This document shows, one piece after another, positions 1 to 8,689 of a stretch of DNA of 35,241 nt. The notes under the pieces were generated by a model that was given only the letters and a program-made list of their open reading frames with translations, made no database searches and was not told the DNA's origin. Position 1 is the first letter of the stretch, and every line of letters starts with the position of its first letter. Source of the DNA: Bacteroidaceae bacterium (GTDB lineage Bacteria > Bacteroidota > Bacteroidia > Bacteroidales > Bacteroidaceae); NCBI GenBank assembly GCA_024398595.1, contig JAKSIX010000024.1, positions 1 to 35,241 on the forward strand, written 5' to 3'. A program made the translations under genes and the position numbers.

Positions 1-77
1 GCACCTTCTTCACCGGCGAACCGTGCGCTCTCAGCCTGCGCGAAGGCTGGACCACAGCCAAGAAGAACATTCCTTAA
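1..77 (+). CDS. C-terminal end of an unrecognised protein (5' truncated by the window)
   Basis: Only the last 24 codons are present, read in the frame starting at base 3 and ending with TAA at 75-77. The peptide ends in KKNIP and contains GEPCALSLREGW. I do not recognise the family from so short a piece. It is taken as a real gene end because a strong intrinsic terminator on the same strand follows within 13 bases and because the other two forward frames read on through that terminator. The gene points away from the minus-strand unit to its right, so the two are convergent. Confidence 0.6.
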   Translation, partial: TFFTGEPCALSLREGWTTAKKNIP

Positions 78-89
78 CAATCAACGGGG

Positions 90-117
90 ACGGGGTTTTT
101 CAGCCCCGTTCTTTTTT
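90..117 (+). terminator. Rho-independent terminator
   Basis: ACGGGG at 90-95 pairs with CCCCGT at 104-109 across an 8-base loop. CTTTTTT follows directly. A second AACGGGG at 83-89 can compete for the same 3' arm. It lies just after the stop codon at 77 and ends that transcript. Confidence 0.85.
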
Positions 118-189
118 ATTTCCATCAGGACATGGGAGGAGAATTATCATACAAATGGATGTCTGGATCCGCCAAGAGGAATCTACAGT

Positions 190-321
190 TCAAATACGAT
201 GTTCCTGCCTGGAAAAGCCCAGATGTGTAAAGCCATGCGACACAGCATATTCCACATATTCACGCGGTTCTCCCCTGCCATCGCAATAACGCGAATGGGT
301 ATGATAATTCACTTTCATCAT
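190..321 (-). pseudogene. Truncated PHP-domain phosphatase (histidinol-phosphatase-like) remnant
   Basis: Reading the minus strand from ATG at 321 gives a 43-codon frame that starts MMKVNYHTHSRYCDGRGEP and continues through EYVEYAVSHGFTHLGFS before a TGA at 190-192. The HTH motif, CDG, the EYV..A helix and GFTHLGFS are the N-terminal hallmark of PHP-domain histidinol-phosphatases of the HisJ/HisK type, where the next residues are normally SHAP. Here the sequence turns to RQEHRI and stops. The remaining 200 or more residues expected of a whole enzyme are absent, because the next gene end sits at 77. It starts 14 bases after the U32 gene stop in the same direction, so it was probably the last gene of that operon before a deletion removed most of it. 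The family match rests on memory of the motif. Confidence 0.72.
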
Positions 322-335
322 AAAGTTCAACCTAT

Positions 336-2201
336 TCAATCAGACTTGACAGTCATTATGCAATGGGTGCAGTCAAAGTGCAGGGTAAACTGCCTTCCGT
401 CCGAAGAACGGAGGCTGTAAGGTTCCCTGTACGGTGAGGGTGTGCCGCCGTTTCTGACACACCAGCCCATAGCAAAGCGGATACAGTGGCGGCAGAACAT
501 GATGTCCGCACCTTTCACGTGCTGTTTCTCGTATGCGTCTGCCACTTCCGGCACACCATGATTGTGATAGAACGAACGCGCCTCGTCATTCATCACATTA
601 CCCAAGTACGACAACCGTTCGGACGGATATTGTGCATCAGGCATGGCAGGCCTGCGTTCCGGACACGGGCGGCATTCGTCGCGCTTTGAAATCAGGGCAT
701 CCACGGCCATACGGCGCAACTCAGACAGCAGAGAGGATGGAACGAACCAGTCTGCGCTCATCTGCACAGACACTTCGGAAGCTGCAAATACAGTTCCGCC
801 CAATTTGGACAATTGCGCCCGAATGTTGGCGGTCTGGGAATTTCTGGCCGTCTGATGCTCAAAGTCGGTCTGAACCGAAACACTGTTTCCGTCACCGTCA
901 CTCATAGGGACCTGAAAGCCTCCCTCGCAATCGCGGAATACAATACTCACAGGAATACGGCGGTCTGCCGATTCTTTTGAAAGAGTCCTGTCAAACTCGT
1001 AGTCAAGATTACGGTACAGTGGAGTATTCTCAGGAATATCAGCAGATTCCTGTCCACCGTCAAACAGGAAGATACGCCCGTTCTCCACACGGTTTACGCG
1101 GAATCCGTGCAGATTTCCGTCTGCGTCAAAATAGCACAGTCCGTCACCGTTATGGAACTCTGCCGTCCCTTTCACCGTCAGCCATCCCTGTCCGCTGTGT
1201 CCCACTCTGCCGACAGGAGCACCGATGGATTTTGGGGTATCAAACGACCATATGCCATTGGTACGGCCGTGCAGGAAATAGTCCGTGAATCCACGGTTGA
1301 AACTCTTCGAGACATCAGGTGTGAACGTGTATGACACATTGCCTGAAGAAATACGCACAAACGGTGCACTTTCCACGTTTGCAGCACTACGTCTGGCAAT
1401 TATTTCATCCAGTCTCCGACTGTAGGCTGCAGTTACGTTCTTCACATAGCCCGCCTCTTTCAGACGGCCTTCAATCTTGAATGACACGACACCGGCATCA
1501 AGCATTTCCTCAAGGCTGTCAATGCGGCACATATCCTTCAATGACAGCAGATGCTTTCCACGCACCCCCACCTTGCCGTCAGCATCCAGCAGGTCGAACG
1601 GCAGACGGCAGAACTGTGCGCACTCTCCACGGTTTGCACTACGGCCGAAACAGCATTCCGAGGCATAGCACTGACCGCTGTAGCTCACGCACAACGCCCC
1701 GTGAACGAAGCACTCCAGCTCAACATCGGGACAAGCCTCGTGTATGTTGCGGATTTCGTCCAATGAAAGCTCACGCGCCAGAACCACACGCGAGAAACCG
1801 CAGTCTGCAAGAAAGCGTACTTTCTCCACGGAACGGATATCCATCTGAGTACTGGCGTGAAGCGCAATGGGCGGCAGGTTCATACTGAGAATAGCCATGT
1901 CCTGAACCAATATGGCATCCACACCGGCGCGATAAAGGTCCCAGATCAGCGCTTCAGTATCCGCCAGTTCGGAATCCTTCAGGATAGTATTGACCGTCAC
2001 ATAAACTCGGGCATAATAAAGATGTGCGAAGCGTGCCAGTTCCGCTATATCCTCCACACTGTTGCCCGCAGCGGCACGCGCACCAAAACGCGCGGCACCG
2101 ATATAGACCGCATCGGCGCCGTGCTTTATCGCTTCAATCCCGCACTCCCTGTTACGCGCAGGAGCAAGCAGTTCTATCCTTTTCTGACAGCTGTCAGCCA
2201 C
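336..2201 (-). CDS. U32 family protein (RlhA/YdcP-like, 23S rRNA hydroxylation family)
   Basis: A 621-residue protein of the peptidase U32 family. It opens with ELLAPARNRECGIEAIKHGA, typical of the TIM-barrel start of U32 proteins. The family signature ECFVHGALCVSYSGQCYAS begins near residue 161 and is followed by a cysteine-rich CCFGRSANRGECAQFCR stretch. SFKIEGRLKEAGYV lies further along, and two CxxC pairs (CRHC, CTHC) occur near the C terminus. Long U32 proteins of this kind (RlhA of E. coli is slightly longer) are linked to hydroxylation of a cytidine in 23S rRNA. That role is inferred from the family, and the historic name peptidase is probably misleading. The start lies 5 bases after the M13 peptidase stop, which indicates one transcript with it and the ABC-F gene upstream. 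Confidence 0.88.
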   Translation of the reverse strand: MADSCQKRIELLAPARNRECGIEAIKHGADAVYIGAARFGARAAAGNSVEDIAELARFAHLYYARVYVTVNTILKDSELADTEALIWDLYRAGVDAILVQDMAILSMNLPPIALHASTQMDIRSVEKVRFLADCGFSRVVLARELSLDEIRNIHEACPDVELECFVHGALCVSYSGQCYASECCFGRSANRGECAQFCRLPFDLLDADGKVGVRGKHLLSLKDMCRIDSLEEMLDAGVVSFKIEGRLKEAGYVKNVTAAYSRRLDEIIARRSAANVESAPFVRISSGNVSYTFTPDVSKSFNRGFTDYFLHGRTNGIWSFDTPKSIGAPVGRVGHSGQGWLTVKGTAEFHNGDGLCYFDADGNLHGFRVNRVENGRIFLFDGGQESADIPENTPLYRNLDYEFDRTLSKESADRRIPVSIVFRDCEGGFQVPMSDGDGNSVSVQTDFEHQTARNSQTANIRAQLSKLGGTVFAASEVSVQMSADWFVPSSLLSELRRMAVDALISKRDECRPCPERRPAMPDAQYPSERLSYLGNVMNDEARSFYHNHGVPEVADAYEKQHVKGADIMFCRHCIRFAMGWCVRNGGTPSPYREPYSLRSSDGRQFTLHFDCTHCIMTVKSD

Positions 2202-2206
2202 TTCTA

Positions 2207-4234
2207 TTACCAGATATTGGCTCTCTTCTCCGGCTCAAGATAAAGGGCATCACCGGGCTGGATGTCAAATGCCTCATACCAGGCATCAATGTGTGGCAGG
2301 GTGCCGTTCACACGCCATCTTCCAAGAGAATGGGGATCGCTCTTGGTACGGTTGCGTATCTCCTCATCGCGGATATTGTCAGCCCACACGGCAGCATACG
2401 CAAGGAAGAAGCGCTGTTCCGGAGTAAATCCGAACTTGACCTCCTGCGGCTGGTCTTTCGTTGCATTCCTGAAAGCCTGATATGCGACCATCAGACCACC
2501 GTGATCGGCAATGTTCTCGCCCTGTGTCAGAGTGCCGTTGGCAAACAGACCGGGAAGTACCTCGATGCTGTCAAAGTGGTTGATCAGCACCTGAACCTTC
2601 TGCTTGAACAGCTCGGCATCCTCCGGAGTCCACCAGTCGGCCAGATTACCGTCCTTGTCAAACTGGCGGCCCTGATCATCGAATCCGTGAGTCATCTCGT
2701 GTCCGATAACCACGCCGATTGCACCGTAATTGAAGGCATCGTCGGCAGTCATATCAAAGAACGGATACTGCAGGATTCCGGCCGGGAAGCATATCTCGTT
2801 CGTGGTAGGATTGTAATATGCATTGACAGTCTGCGGAGTCATAAACCACTCGGTTTCATCAACAGGCTTCTTGTACTTTTTCTCCACATTGTCAGCCCAG
2901 AAGAACTTGTGAGCCTCCACTGAGTTCTCGAAGAAAGTCTTTGAAGGGTCAATGGTGAGCTTCGAGTAGTCCTGCCACTTGTCAGGATAACCTATCTTGA
3001 TATAGAAAGCATCCAGTTTCTCGTGAGCTTTGGCTTTGGTCTCTCCGCTCATCCAGTCCTGCTCGTCAATGCGCTGACCGAGTGCAGTCTGCAGGTTTCT
3101 GACAAGATTCAGCATACGTTCCTTAGCCTCTGCCGGGAAATACTTCTCAGCATAGAGCTGACCGATGGCCTCGCCCATCCATCCGCTTACGGTGCTGGTG
3201 GCACGCTTCCACAGAGGCTTCTGCTCCAGCTGGCCGCTCATCACCCTGCCATAGAAGTCAAAGTTGGCGGCATCAATCTCCTGAGTCAAAGCCGATGCGT
3301 TGGCATCGATTATCTGCCACTCCATCAGAGCCTTCAAGCCTTCAAGCGGCTCCTCGGCCAGGATAGCCTCAACCTCGTGAATAGGCTCCGGCTGGTTGAC
3401 ATCGACCTCTTCCATATCGTCAAGACCGAGGATTCCGAAGAACACATCCCAGTCAATGCCCTTGTAGTCACGCTTGAGTTCAGCGTAGCCCATCTTGTGA
3501 TAGTTGGCCATAGGATCACGCATCTCCACACTGCTGTATGATTTCTCTGCAATACGGGTCTCAATGCGCATCACGGCCTCCATCTTGTTCTGAGCCGTCG
3601 CCTCGTCAAAGCCGAACAGTGTGAACATACGTACAATGTGCTTCTTGAATGCCTCGCGGATGGCTGTGGTAGCCTCGTCGGTGTCAAGATAATACTCTTT
3701 CTCGCCGAGTGAAAGTCCGCCCTGACCTATTCCGACAATGTTGTTTTTGCTGTCCATCATATCTGCTCCGATACCCACGTCAAACAGGCCACCGACTCCG
3801 TACGGTTCAAGCTCTGTCATCTCCTTCAGCACCTTCGAGCGGTCACTGATTGCAGCAATACGGTTCAGATATGGGCGCAACGGCTCAATACCCTCGCTGT
3901 TCCTGCGCACCGTGTCCATCACCATCTTATAAAGATCGGCAATCTTCCGGGCATTTGTCCCGAACCCGTTATCTGCCGCTACTATCCCATCAATCAGATC
4001 CTTCAACTGCTGACGGTTGTCCTCGGCAAGCTTGTCGAAGCTGCCGAAGCGCGCATACTCGTCGCCAAGCGGATTGGCCGCAATCCAGCCGCCGTTTGCA
4101 AACTGATTGAAATTGTCACCCGGACGCACAGTCTGATCCAGGTTCTCCACCTTAATACCTGCGTTCATTTTCTTTTCTCCTGTACAGGCAGCCATAGCCA
4201 ATGCCGCAGCCGCCAACAATAAAACCTTTCTCAT
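2207..4234 (-). CDS. M13 family zinc metallopeptidase, lipoprotein (PepO/neprilysin-like)
   Basis: A 675-residue endopeptidase of the neprilysin clan. The N terminus is a short lipoprotein signal ending in a candidate lipidated Cys17 (LAMAAC), so it should be anchored facing the periplasm or cell surface. The zinc motif HEMTH is at residues 512-516. The downstream ExxxD element (ENIAD, Glu573 and Asp577) carries the third zinc ligand. NAYYNP, the substrate-binding motif of M13 enzymes, lies before the zinc site. Length matches complete bacterial M13 peptidases, and no part seems missing. It sits 11 bases behind the ABC-F gene and 5 bases ahead of the U32 gene, so it is the middle gene of a minus-strand operon. 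Likely substrates are short peptides; the physiological target cannot be read from the sequence. Confidence 0.95.
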   Translation of the reverse strand: MRKVLLLAAAALAMAACTGEKKMNAGIKVENLDQTVRPGDNFNQFANGGWIAANPLGDEYARFGSFDKLAEDNRQQLKDLIDGIVAADNGFGTNARKIADLYKMVMDTVRRNSEGIEPLRPYLNRIAAISDRSKVLKEMTELEPYGVGGLFDVGIGADMMDSKNNIVGIGQGGLSLGEKEYYLDTDEATTAIREAFKKHIVRMFTLFGFDEATAQNKMEAVMRIETRIAEKSYSSVEMRDPMANYHKMGYAELKRDYKGIDWDVFFGILGLDDMEEVDVNQPEPIHEVEAILAEEPLEGLKALMEWQIIDANASALTQEIDAANFDFYGRVMSGQLEQKPLWKRATSTVSGWMGEAIGQLYAEKYFPAEAKERMLNLVRNLQTALGQRIDEQDWMSGETKAKAHEKLDAFYIKIGYPDKWQDYSKLTIDPSKTFFENSVEAHKFFWADNVEKKYKKPVDETEWFMTPQTVNAYYNPTTNEICFPAGILQYPFFDMTADDAFNYGAIGVVIGHEMTHGFDDQGRQFDKDGNLADWWTPEDAELFKQKVQVLINHFDSIEVLPGLFANGTLTQGENIADHGGLMVAYQAFRNATKDQPQEVKFGFTPEQRFFLAYAAVWADNIRDEEIRNRTKSDPHSLGRWRVNGTLPHIDAWYEAFDIQPGDALYLEPEKRANIW

Positions 4235-4245
4235 TATATTATAAC

Positions 4246-6180
4246 CTAAAAATTACCTACTTCCAGAGCTTCCATAGCGGTCTCCCATTCATGCTCCGCG
4301 TTCGCAAGCTCATCCTGCAGTTTGCCGTAAGCCGTGAACATCTCCTGATTCTGCGCCCCGGACGGAGTGCTGAGCCAGCCCTCCAGTTCCCTCATTTCCG
4401 CACTTATCTTCTCCACCTTCTTCTCCGCATCATCCACACGCTTCTGCAAACGTCTCCGCTCACGTTCCTGCTGCTTGCGCTGCTCATAATCATCCTTCCC
4501 GTTTCCGGCTTTGTCCGGGGCAGCCTCCTGCTGCACAGACCCGCCCTTCATACGGCCTATGTCAGCCAGAGAATCCAGATTACGCCTTCTCAGGAAATCA
4601 TATATTCCGCCAAGATGCTCGCTCACCTTGCCGTCAGCGAACTCATAGACCTTCGTTACCAGGCCGTCCAGAAATTCACGATCGTGGCTCACCAGAATCA
4701 CAGTACCGTCAAATGCCTGCACAGCCTCCTTCAGCACATCCTTCGATGCCATGTCCAGATGGTTGGTAGGCTCATCCAGAATAAGCAGGTTCACCGGCGA
4801 CAACAGCAGACGTATCATAGCCAGACGGCTGCGCTCGCCACCGGACAGCACCTTCACCTTCTTCCGGTTCTCCTCGCCGCCGAACATAAAGGCACCGAGA
4901 ATATCATTGATGCGCGTGCGGATATCACCCACGGCAACATTGTCAATAGTGTCATATACAGTCAGCTCATCGTCAAGCAGCTGCGCCTGATTCTGCGCAT
5001 AATACCCTATCTGCACGTTATGACCGATTTTCAGCATACCGTCGAACGGAATCTCGCCCATAATGCATTTGACGAGTGTCGATTTACCCTCGCCGTTACG
5101 GCCCACGAAAGCCACTTTCTCCCCGCGCTTTATAGTAAATTCCACACCGCTGAACACCACGTGCTCCCCATACGACTTGGCTACAGCCTCGCATATCACA
5201 GGATAGTCACCGCTACGCTGTGCAGGTGGGAACTTGAGCCTCATCGCCTTGTTGTCAACGCCGTCAATCTCTATCGGCACTATCTTCTCAAGCGCCTTGA
5301 TACGGCTCTGCACCTGCACCGCCTTGGTAGGCTTATAACGGAAACGCTCTATGAATTCCTTTGCGTCAGCTATCTCCTTCTGCTGATTCTCGTATGCCCT
5401 CAGCTGCTGTTCGCGTCTCTCCTCGCGGAGCTTCACAAACTCATCGTACTTGACCTTATAGTCATATATGCGCCCGCACGATATCTCAATGGTGCGGTTC
5501 GTGACATTGTTTATGAACGCCCTGTCGTGACTGACCAGAATCACGGCACGGCTGCGCTGTGCCAAAAACTCTTCAAGCCACTGGATACTCTCAATGTCCA
5601 GATGATTGGTAGGTTCATCCAGCAGCAGCACATCGGGATGGCTCAACAGCAGCTTGGCCAGTTCGATGCGCATACGCCAGCCACCGCTGAACTCACTTGT
5701 AGGCCGGTCGAAATCCGTCCTACGGAAGCCAAGTCCCAGCAATGTCTGCTCCAGCTCTGCCTGGTAATTGCCCGCCCCTATCAGCTGCAGACGCTCGCTC
5801 TCGTGAGTGAACCGGTCTATCAAGGCCTGATATTCAGGAGTGTCATAATCGGTACGGTCCACTATCTGGCTGTTCAGCCTGTCAACCTCGGCCTGAAGCC
5901 GGTGAATAACCTCGAAGGCCGTCTCCACCTCGTCGCGCACACTGCGCGAATCGGTAAGTTTCATCACCTGCGGCAGATAACCTACCGATGTTTCCTTCGG
6001 TACCGACACAGTCCCCGATGTAGGTTGCTGCAGACCGGCAATAATTTTCAGCATAGTGGATTTGCCCGCACCGTTCCTACCCACAAGGGCTATACGGTCA
6101 CGGTCATTCACCACATAACTGACACCACTGAACAACGGTCTGGCGGCGAACTCCACCTTCAGGTCTGAGACTGATATCAT
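4246..6180 (-). CDS. ABC-F family ATPase (Uup/EttA/YheS-type translation factor)
   Basis: A soluble protein with two ABC domains and no membrane segments, as in ABC-F factors that act on the ribosome. Walker A motifs are GRNGAGKST and GRNGEGKST. The signatures are FSGGW and LSGGERSRLAM. Both Walker B motifs end in LDEPTNHLD. A charged linker joins the domains, and the last 100 residues are rich in E, R, K and Q (YEQRKQQERERRRLQKR), forming the C-terminal coiled coil seen in Uup-like members. The frame is open up to 6225, but I place the start at 6180 (MISVSDLKVEF, 644 residues) because a good promoter lies at 6195-6226 and family members begin this way. It is the first gene of the unit that continues into the M13 peptidase. 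Which ABC-F subgroup it belongs to is not certain. Confidence 0.93.
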   Translation of the reverse strand: MISVSDLKVEFAARPLFSGVSYVVNDRDRIALVGRNGAGKSTMLKIIAGLQQPTSGTVSVPKETSVGYLPQVMKLTDSRSVRDEVETAFEVIHRLQAEVDRLNSQIVDRTDYDTPEYQALIDRFTHESERLQLIGAGNYQAELEQTLLGLGFRRTDFDRPTSEFSGGWRMRIELAKLLLSHPDVLLLDEPTNHLDIESIQWLEEFLAQRSRAVILVSHDRAFINNVTNRTIEISCGRIYDYKVKYDEFVKLREERREQQLRAYENQQKEIADAKEFIERFRYKPTKAVQVQSRIKALEKIVPIEIDGVDNKAMRLKFPPAQRSGDYPVICEAVAKSYGEHVVFSGVEFTIKRGEKVAFVGRNGEGKSTLVKCIMGEIPFDGMLKIGHNVQIGYYAQNQAQLLDDELTVYDTIDNVAVGDIRTRINDILGAFMFGGEENRKKVKVLSGGERSRLAMIRLLLSPVNLLILDEPTNHLDMASKDVLKEAVQAFDGTVILVSHDREFLDGLVTKVYEFADGKVSEHLGGIYDFLRRRNLDSLADIGRMKGGSVQQEAAPDKAGNGKDDYEQRKQQERERRRLQKRVDDAEKKVEKISAEMRELEGWLSTPSGAQNQEMFTAYGKLQDELANAEHEWETAMEALEVGNF

Positions 6181-6194
6181 CCGCAGAAAACGTG

Positions 6195-6226
6195 CAAAAT
6201 TACTTCTTCTTCCACAGATTACCAAA
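6195..6226 (-). promoter_or_regulatory. Promoter of the ABC-F/M13/U32 unit
   Basis: On the minus strand, TTTG (6223-6226) is followed after 20 bases by TAATTTTG (6195-6202), a full match to the Bacteroidetes -33/-7 consensus TTTG...TAnnTTTG. Transcription should begin near 6190, leaving a leader of about 10 bases before the ATG at 6180. It rules out the more upstream start at 6225. Confidence 0.7.
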
Positions 6227-6320
6227 CTTTCCCAGTGCTGTTTGAACTCGGGTCCGTGGCAGATGTTTCAAATTGTTTTCATTCAGGGGCTGTCAAGGCG
6301 AAACTTGAGTCAATTATGTT

Positions 6321-7394
6321 TCATAACCTGACAAGATTGTGTTCTTCAAGGCCGGATGTTACCTGTATTATTCTTCCGTCACTGATGCCCAGCGTAACCG
6401 GAACCTGTTCCCAACGTTGGTGATGTCTGTTCCTCGGAGAGGATGTCAGTCTCAACACGTATGGTATATGGTTTTTATCAAAACGTATGCATTTTTCCGG
6501 CACGGACAAAACCTGCTCTGCCTTTCGGGTTACAATCCTGGCATTGGCGCTGAAGCCGGAACGCAGTCCGATATTATCGGGTATAGAGGTCAGGGCAGCC
6601 TTGATTTCAAATTGTGTGAAACCGCCTTCCGTCCTTCCGAAAGATGATACGGAAACGATTTCTGCCTGAATAACTGTATCGGGAGCGGCACTGGGAACAA
6701 GAGTCAGCTCCATTCCTTTGCGGATGTACACAATGTCAGTTTCATCCACATATCCTTTGAAAACCAGCGGGCCGTTGTCTGCGACCGTGCATACAGGCTT
6801 GCCTATGCGGGACACGCTTTCGCCTTCGTTCACGAAAATAGCGGAAATGACTCCGTCAACCGGGCTACGCACTATTGATTCGTCGTACTCCGGAGAGCGT
6901 TTTGAACTGCCACCGACAACAATACTGCGTCTGTTCATGGCAAACGCCAGTTTTTCTTCAGCTATGCTGAGGGCATTCCGGGCCTGCTCGTATTCCTTGG
7001 TTGAAATATTATGCACAGCATAGAGATTCCCCGCTCTTTCAAAATCGGTTTCCGCCTGCTTCAATGCAATTCTTTCCAATTCGACGGCAGCATTTGCTTC
7101 TTCAAGTGCATAAATGTCAGGAATAGCTTCCAGAATCGCTATACACTGGCCTTTTTCAACCACGTCTCCGCACTTGACCGGAATTTTCGAAATATATGCA
7201 GATATACGGGGCATTACCTCAATCTCTCTGTCAGAGGATATCCTGCCGGATATGGTTATTGCAGATGCGATGTCCGCATAACCGGCTTCAACATACGGAT
7301 AGACATTCCGTGGAGGTCTTGAAAACAGCCACAGGATTACGAGCAGAACAAGTGCGAATGCAACTGACAGATATAAACTTCTTTTGATTCCCAT
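6321..7394 (-). CDS. Membrane fusion protein of a MacAB-type ABC exporter (HlyD family)
   Basis: A 357-residue periplasmic adaptor. Residues 7-25 form one N-terminal membrane anchor (LYLSVAFALVLLVILWLF). Two lipoyl-like halves follow: ISAYISKIPVKCGDVVEKGQ and, after a helical hairpin of about 60 residues, VDGVISAIFVNEGESV. A beta-barrel region and a short membrane-proximal end (IIQVTSGLEEHNLVRL) complete the usual MacA order. It is the last gene of a five-gene minus-strand run, starting 23 bases after the second permease. It would link the inner-membrane permeases to an outer-membrane TolC-like channel that is not encoded beside it. The substrate is unknown; relatives export peptides, lipoproteins or small toxic molecules. 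Confidence 0.9.
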   Translation of the reverse strand: MGIKRSLYLSVAFALVLLVILWLFSRPPRNVYPYVEAGYADIASAITISGRISSDREIEVMPRISAYISKIPVKCGDVVEKGQCIAILEAIPDIYALEEANAAVELERIALKQAETDFERAGNLYAVHNISTKEYEQARNALSIAEEKLAFAMNRRSIVVGGSSKRSPEYDESIVRSPVDGVISAIFVNEGESVSRIGKPVCTVADNGPLVFKGYVDETDIVYIRKGMELTLVPSAAPDTVIQAEIVSVSSFGRTEGGFTQFEIKAALTSIPDNIGLRSGFSANARIVTRKAEQVLSVPEKCIRFDKNHIPYVLRLTSSPRNRHHQRWEQVPVTLGISDGRIIQVTSGLEEHNLVRL

Positions 7395-7417
7395 ATTGTT
7401 TTTGTTAAAACAGATTC

Positions 7418-8689
7418 TTATACGTCATAGAATAACTCGGAAATATTTTGGGCTGCCATCTTCCGTGCGGGATAATACCCCGAAATCACGCCTCCGGCAA
7501 TCACAATGGCCGTCACCGACAGGATTCCGAAGAAAGACAGCTGTGGCATACCGAACAAGGGATCCGACAGGATTCCGATTCCGATGAGCAAGCGCATGGC
7601 GGCAATGGCAAGTTCTGCGACAGACACACCTATCAGTGAAAAAGATACGGAAATGACCAGACTTTCATACACACACTGTCTGATGATGTCCCGTGGCCTG
7701 GCTCCCATTGACAGCCTTACTGCTATTTCACTTTTTCTCTCCCGGACGGAAAGAAGCATTATGCCAAACACTCCAAGCAGACTTGAGATGATTATTCCTA
7801 TGAAAACCACCCATATCAATACTTTTGTCCCACCGAACAGGGTATTCAGCATTTGGGAATATTCCTGCATTCCGACAGTCTCTACCGAATAACTGTCATC
7901 GGGATTGACTTTATGAATCTGCCGCAGATAGCGGAGGATTTCTTCCGTTTGCTGTTCGTATCCTTCTGCCACGTTCAATGAAAAGCACAGGTATGTAAGA
8001 TTTCCATTGAGTCCGTAAACCGCATCGGTCGTTGAACATGGAAGAACAATGGAGTTCTGTTCGTTTCCGAACGGAGCAACGAAGGGGTTGTCTTTTTTCA
8101 GAACCCCGACAATAGTGTACATTACGTTACCTATACGGATGTCCTGTCCACAGGCTTCCTCACCATCGCCGAACCACTTTTTGTACAGATCCAATCCCAC
8201 AACGCACACTTTACGTTTCTGACGCATATCAAGTTCGTCAATGAAGCGGCCTCTGGCCATAGAAATCTGCATCAGACTGTCCAAGCCGGGGGTCATTGAC
8301 AGGACATTCGCATAATCCTCCGTACCATTACCGACAAGTACGGGCTGGAGATTGGGGGTAATGGTGACGGCATAGGTTCGGGTTATTGTGCCGGAGAATT
8401 CGGATTGGATGGAATTGAGGTCTTTCATATCAAAATTCCAAAGTCTGCCGGAACCGAATCCGGAGTAGTCCATTGTAGTCGGAAGAGTGTTTACAACCAC
8501 CGTTTCCATCCTCAATTTGCTTATATCCCCTATAGACCCGTTATAGAAGATGTTGTACCCGGCCAAGGCAATCAGCAGAATGAACATTCCACCGGCAACG
8601 GCACATCCTGACAGCAAAGTTCTTGTCCTGTTGCGTTTCAGCACAATCATCGCGTCCTTAAACAAATTGTCTTCAATAATCCTATTCAC
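7418..8689 (-). CDS. ABC transporter permease, FtsX/MacB family (second of two)
   Basis: Membrane subunit with the MacB layout: one membrane helix near the N terminus (TLLSGCAVAGGMFILLIALA), a large periplasmic domain of about 220 residues, then three helices in the last third (VLIWVVFIGIIISSLLGVFG and two more), ending at the conserved GYYPARKMA. The frame is open to 8740, but that start would overlap the upstream gene by 59 bases. A GTG at 8687-8689 gives VNRIIEDNLFKDAM, the usual N terminus of such permeases, with only an 8-base overlap, so I prefer it (423 residues). The paired permease upstream is related but clearly not identical, so the exporter is probably a heterodimer driven by the shared ATPase. 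Confidence 0.9.
   Translation of the reverse strand: MNRIIEDNLFKDAMIVLKRNRTRTLLSGCAVAGGMFILLIALAGYNIFYNGSIGDISKLRMETVVVNTLPTTMDYSGFGSGRLWNFDMKDLNSIQSEFSGTITRTYAVTITPNLQPVLVGNGTEDYANVLSMTPGLDSLMQISMARGRFIDELDMRQKRKVCVVGLDLYKKWFGDGEEACGQDIRIGNVMYTIVGVLKKDNPFVAPFGNEQNSIVLPCSTTDAVYGLNGNLTYLCFSLNVAEGYEQQTEEILRYLRQIHKVNPDDSYSVETVGMQEYSQMLNTLFGGTKVLIWVVFIGIIISSLLGVFGIMLLSVRERKSEIAVRLSMGARPRDIIRQCVYESLVISVSFSLIGVSVAELAIAAMRLLIGIGILSDPLFGMPQLSFFGILSVTAIVIAGGVISGYYPARKMAAQNISELFYDV

Noticed and set aside
4201..6168. A 655-codon plus-strand open frame opposite the ABC-F gene
   Set aside because: It lies fully antisense to a protein with complete Walker and signature motifs, has odd composition (rich in H, Q, L) and no recognisable domain. 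It arises from codon bias of the real gene.
6241..6273. TTTGAA/TTCAAA inverted repeat after the adaptor gene as a terminator
   Set aside because: The stem is six A/T-rich pairs with a 21-base loop and no T-run follows on the minus strand.
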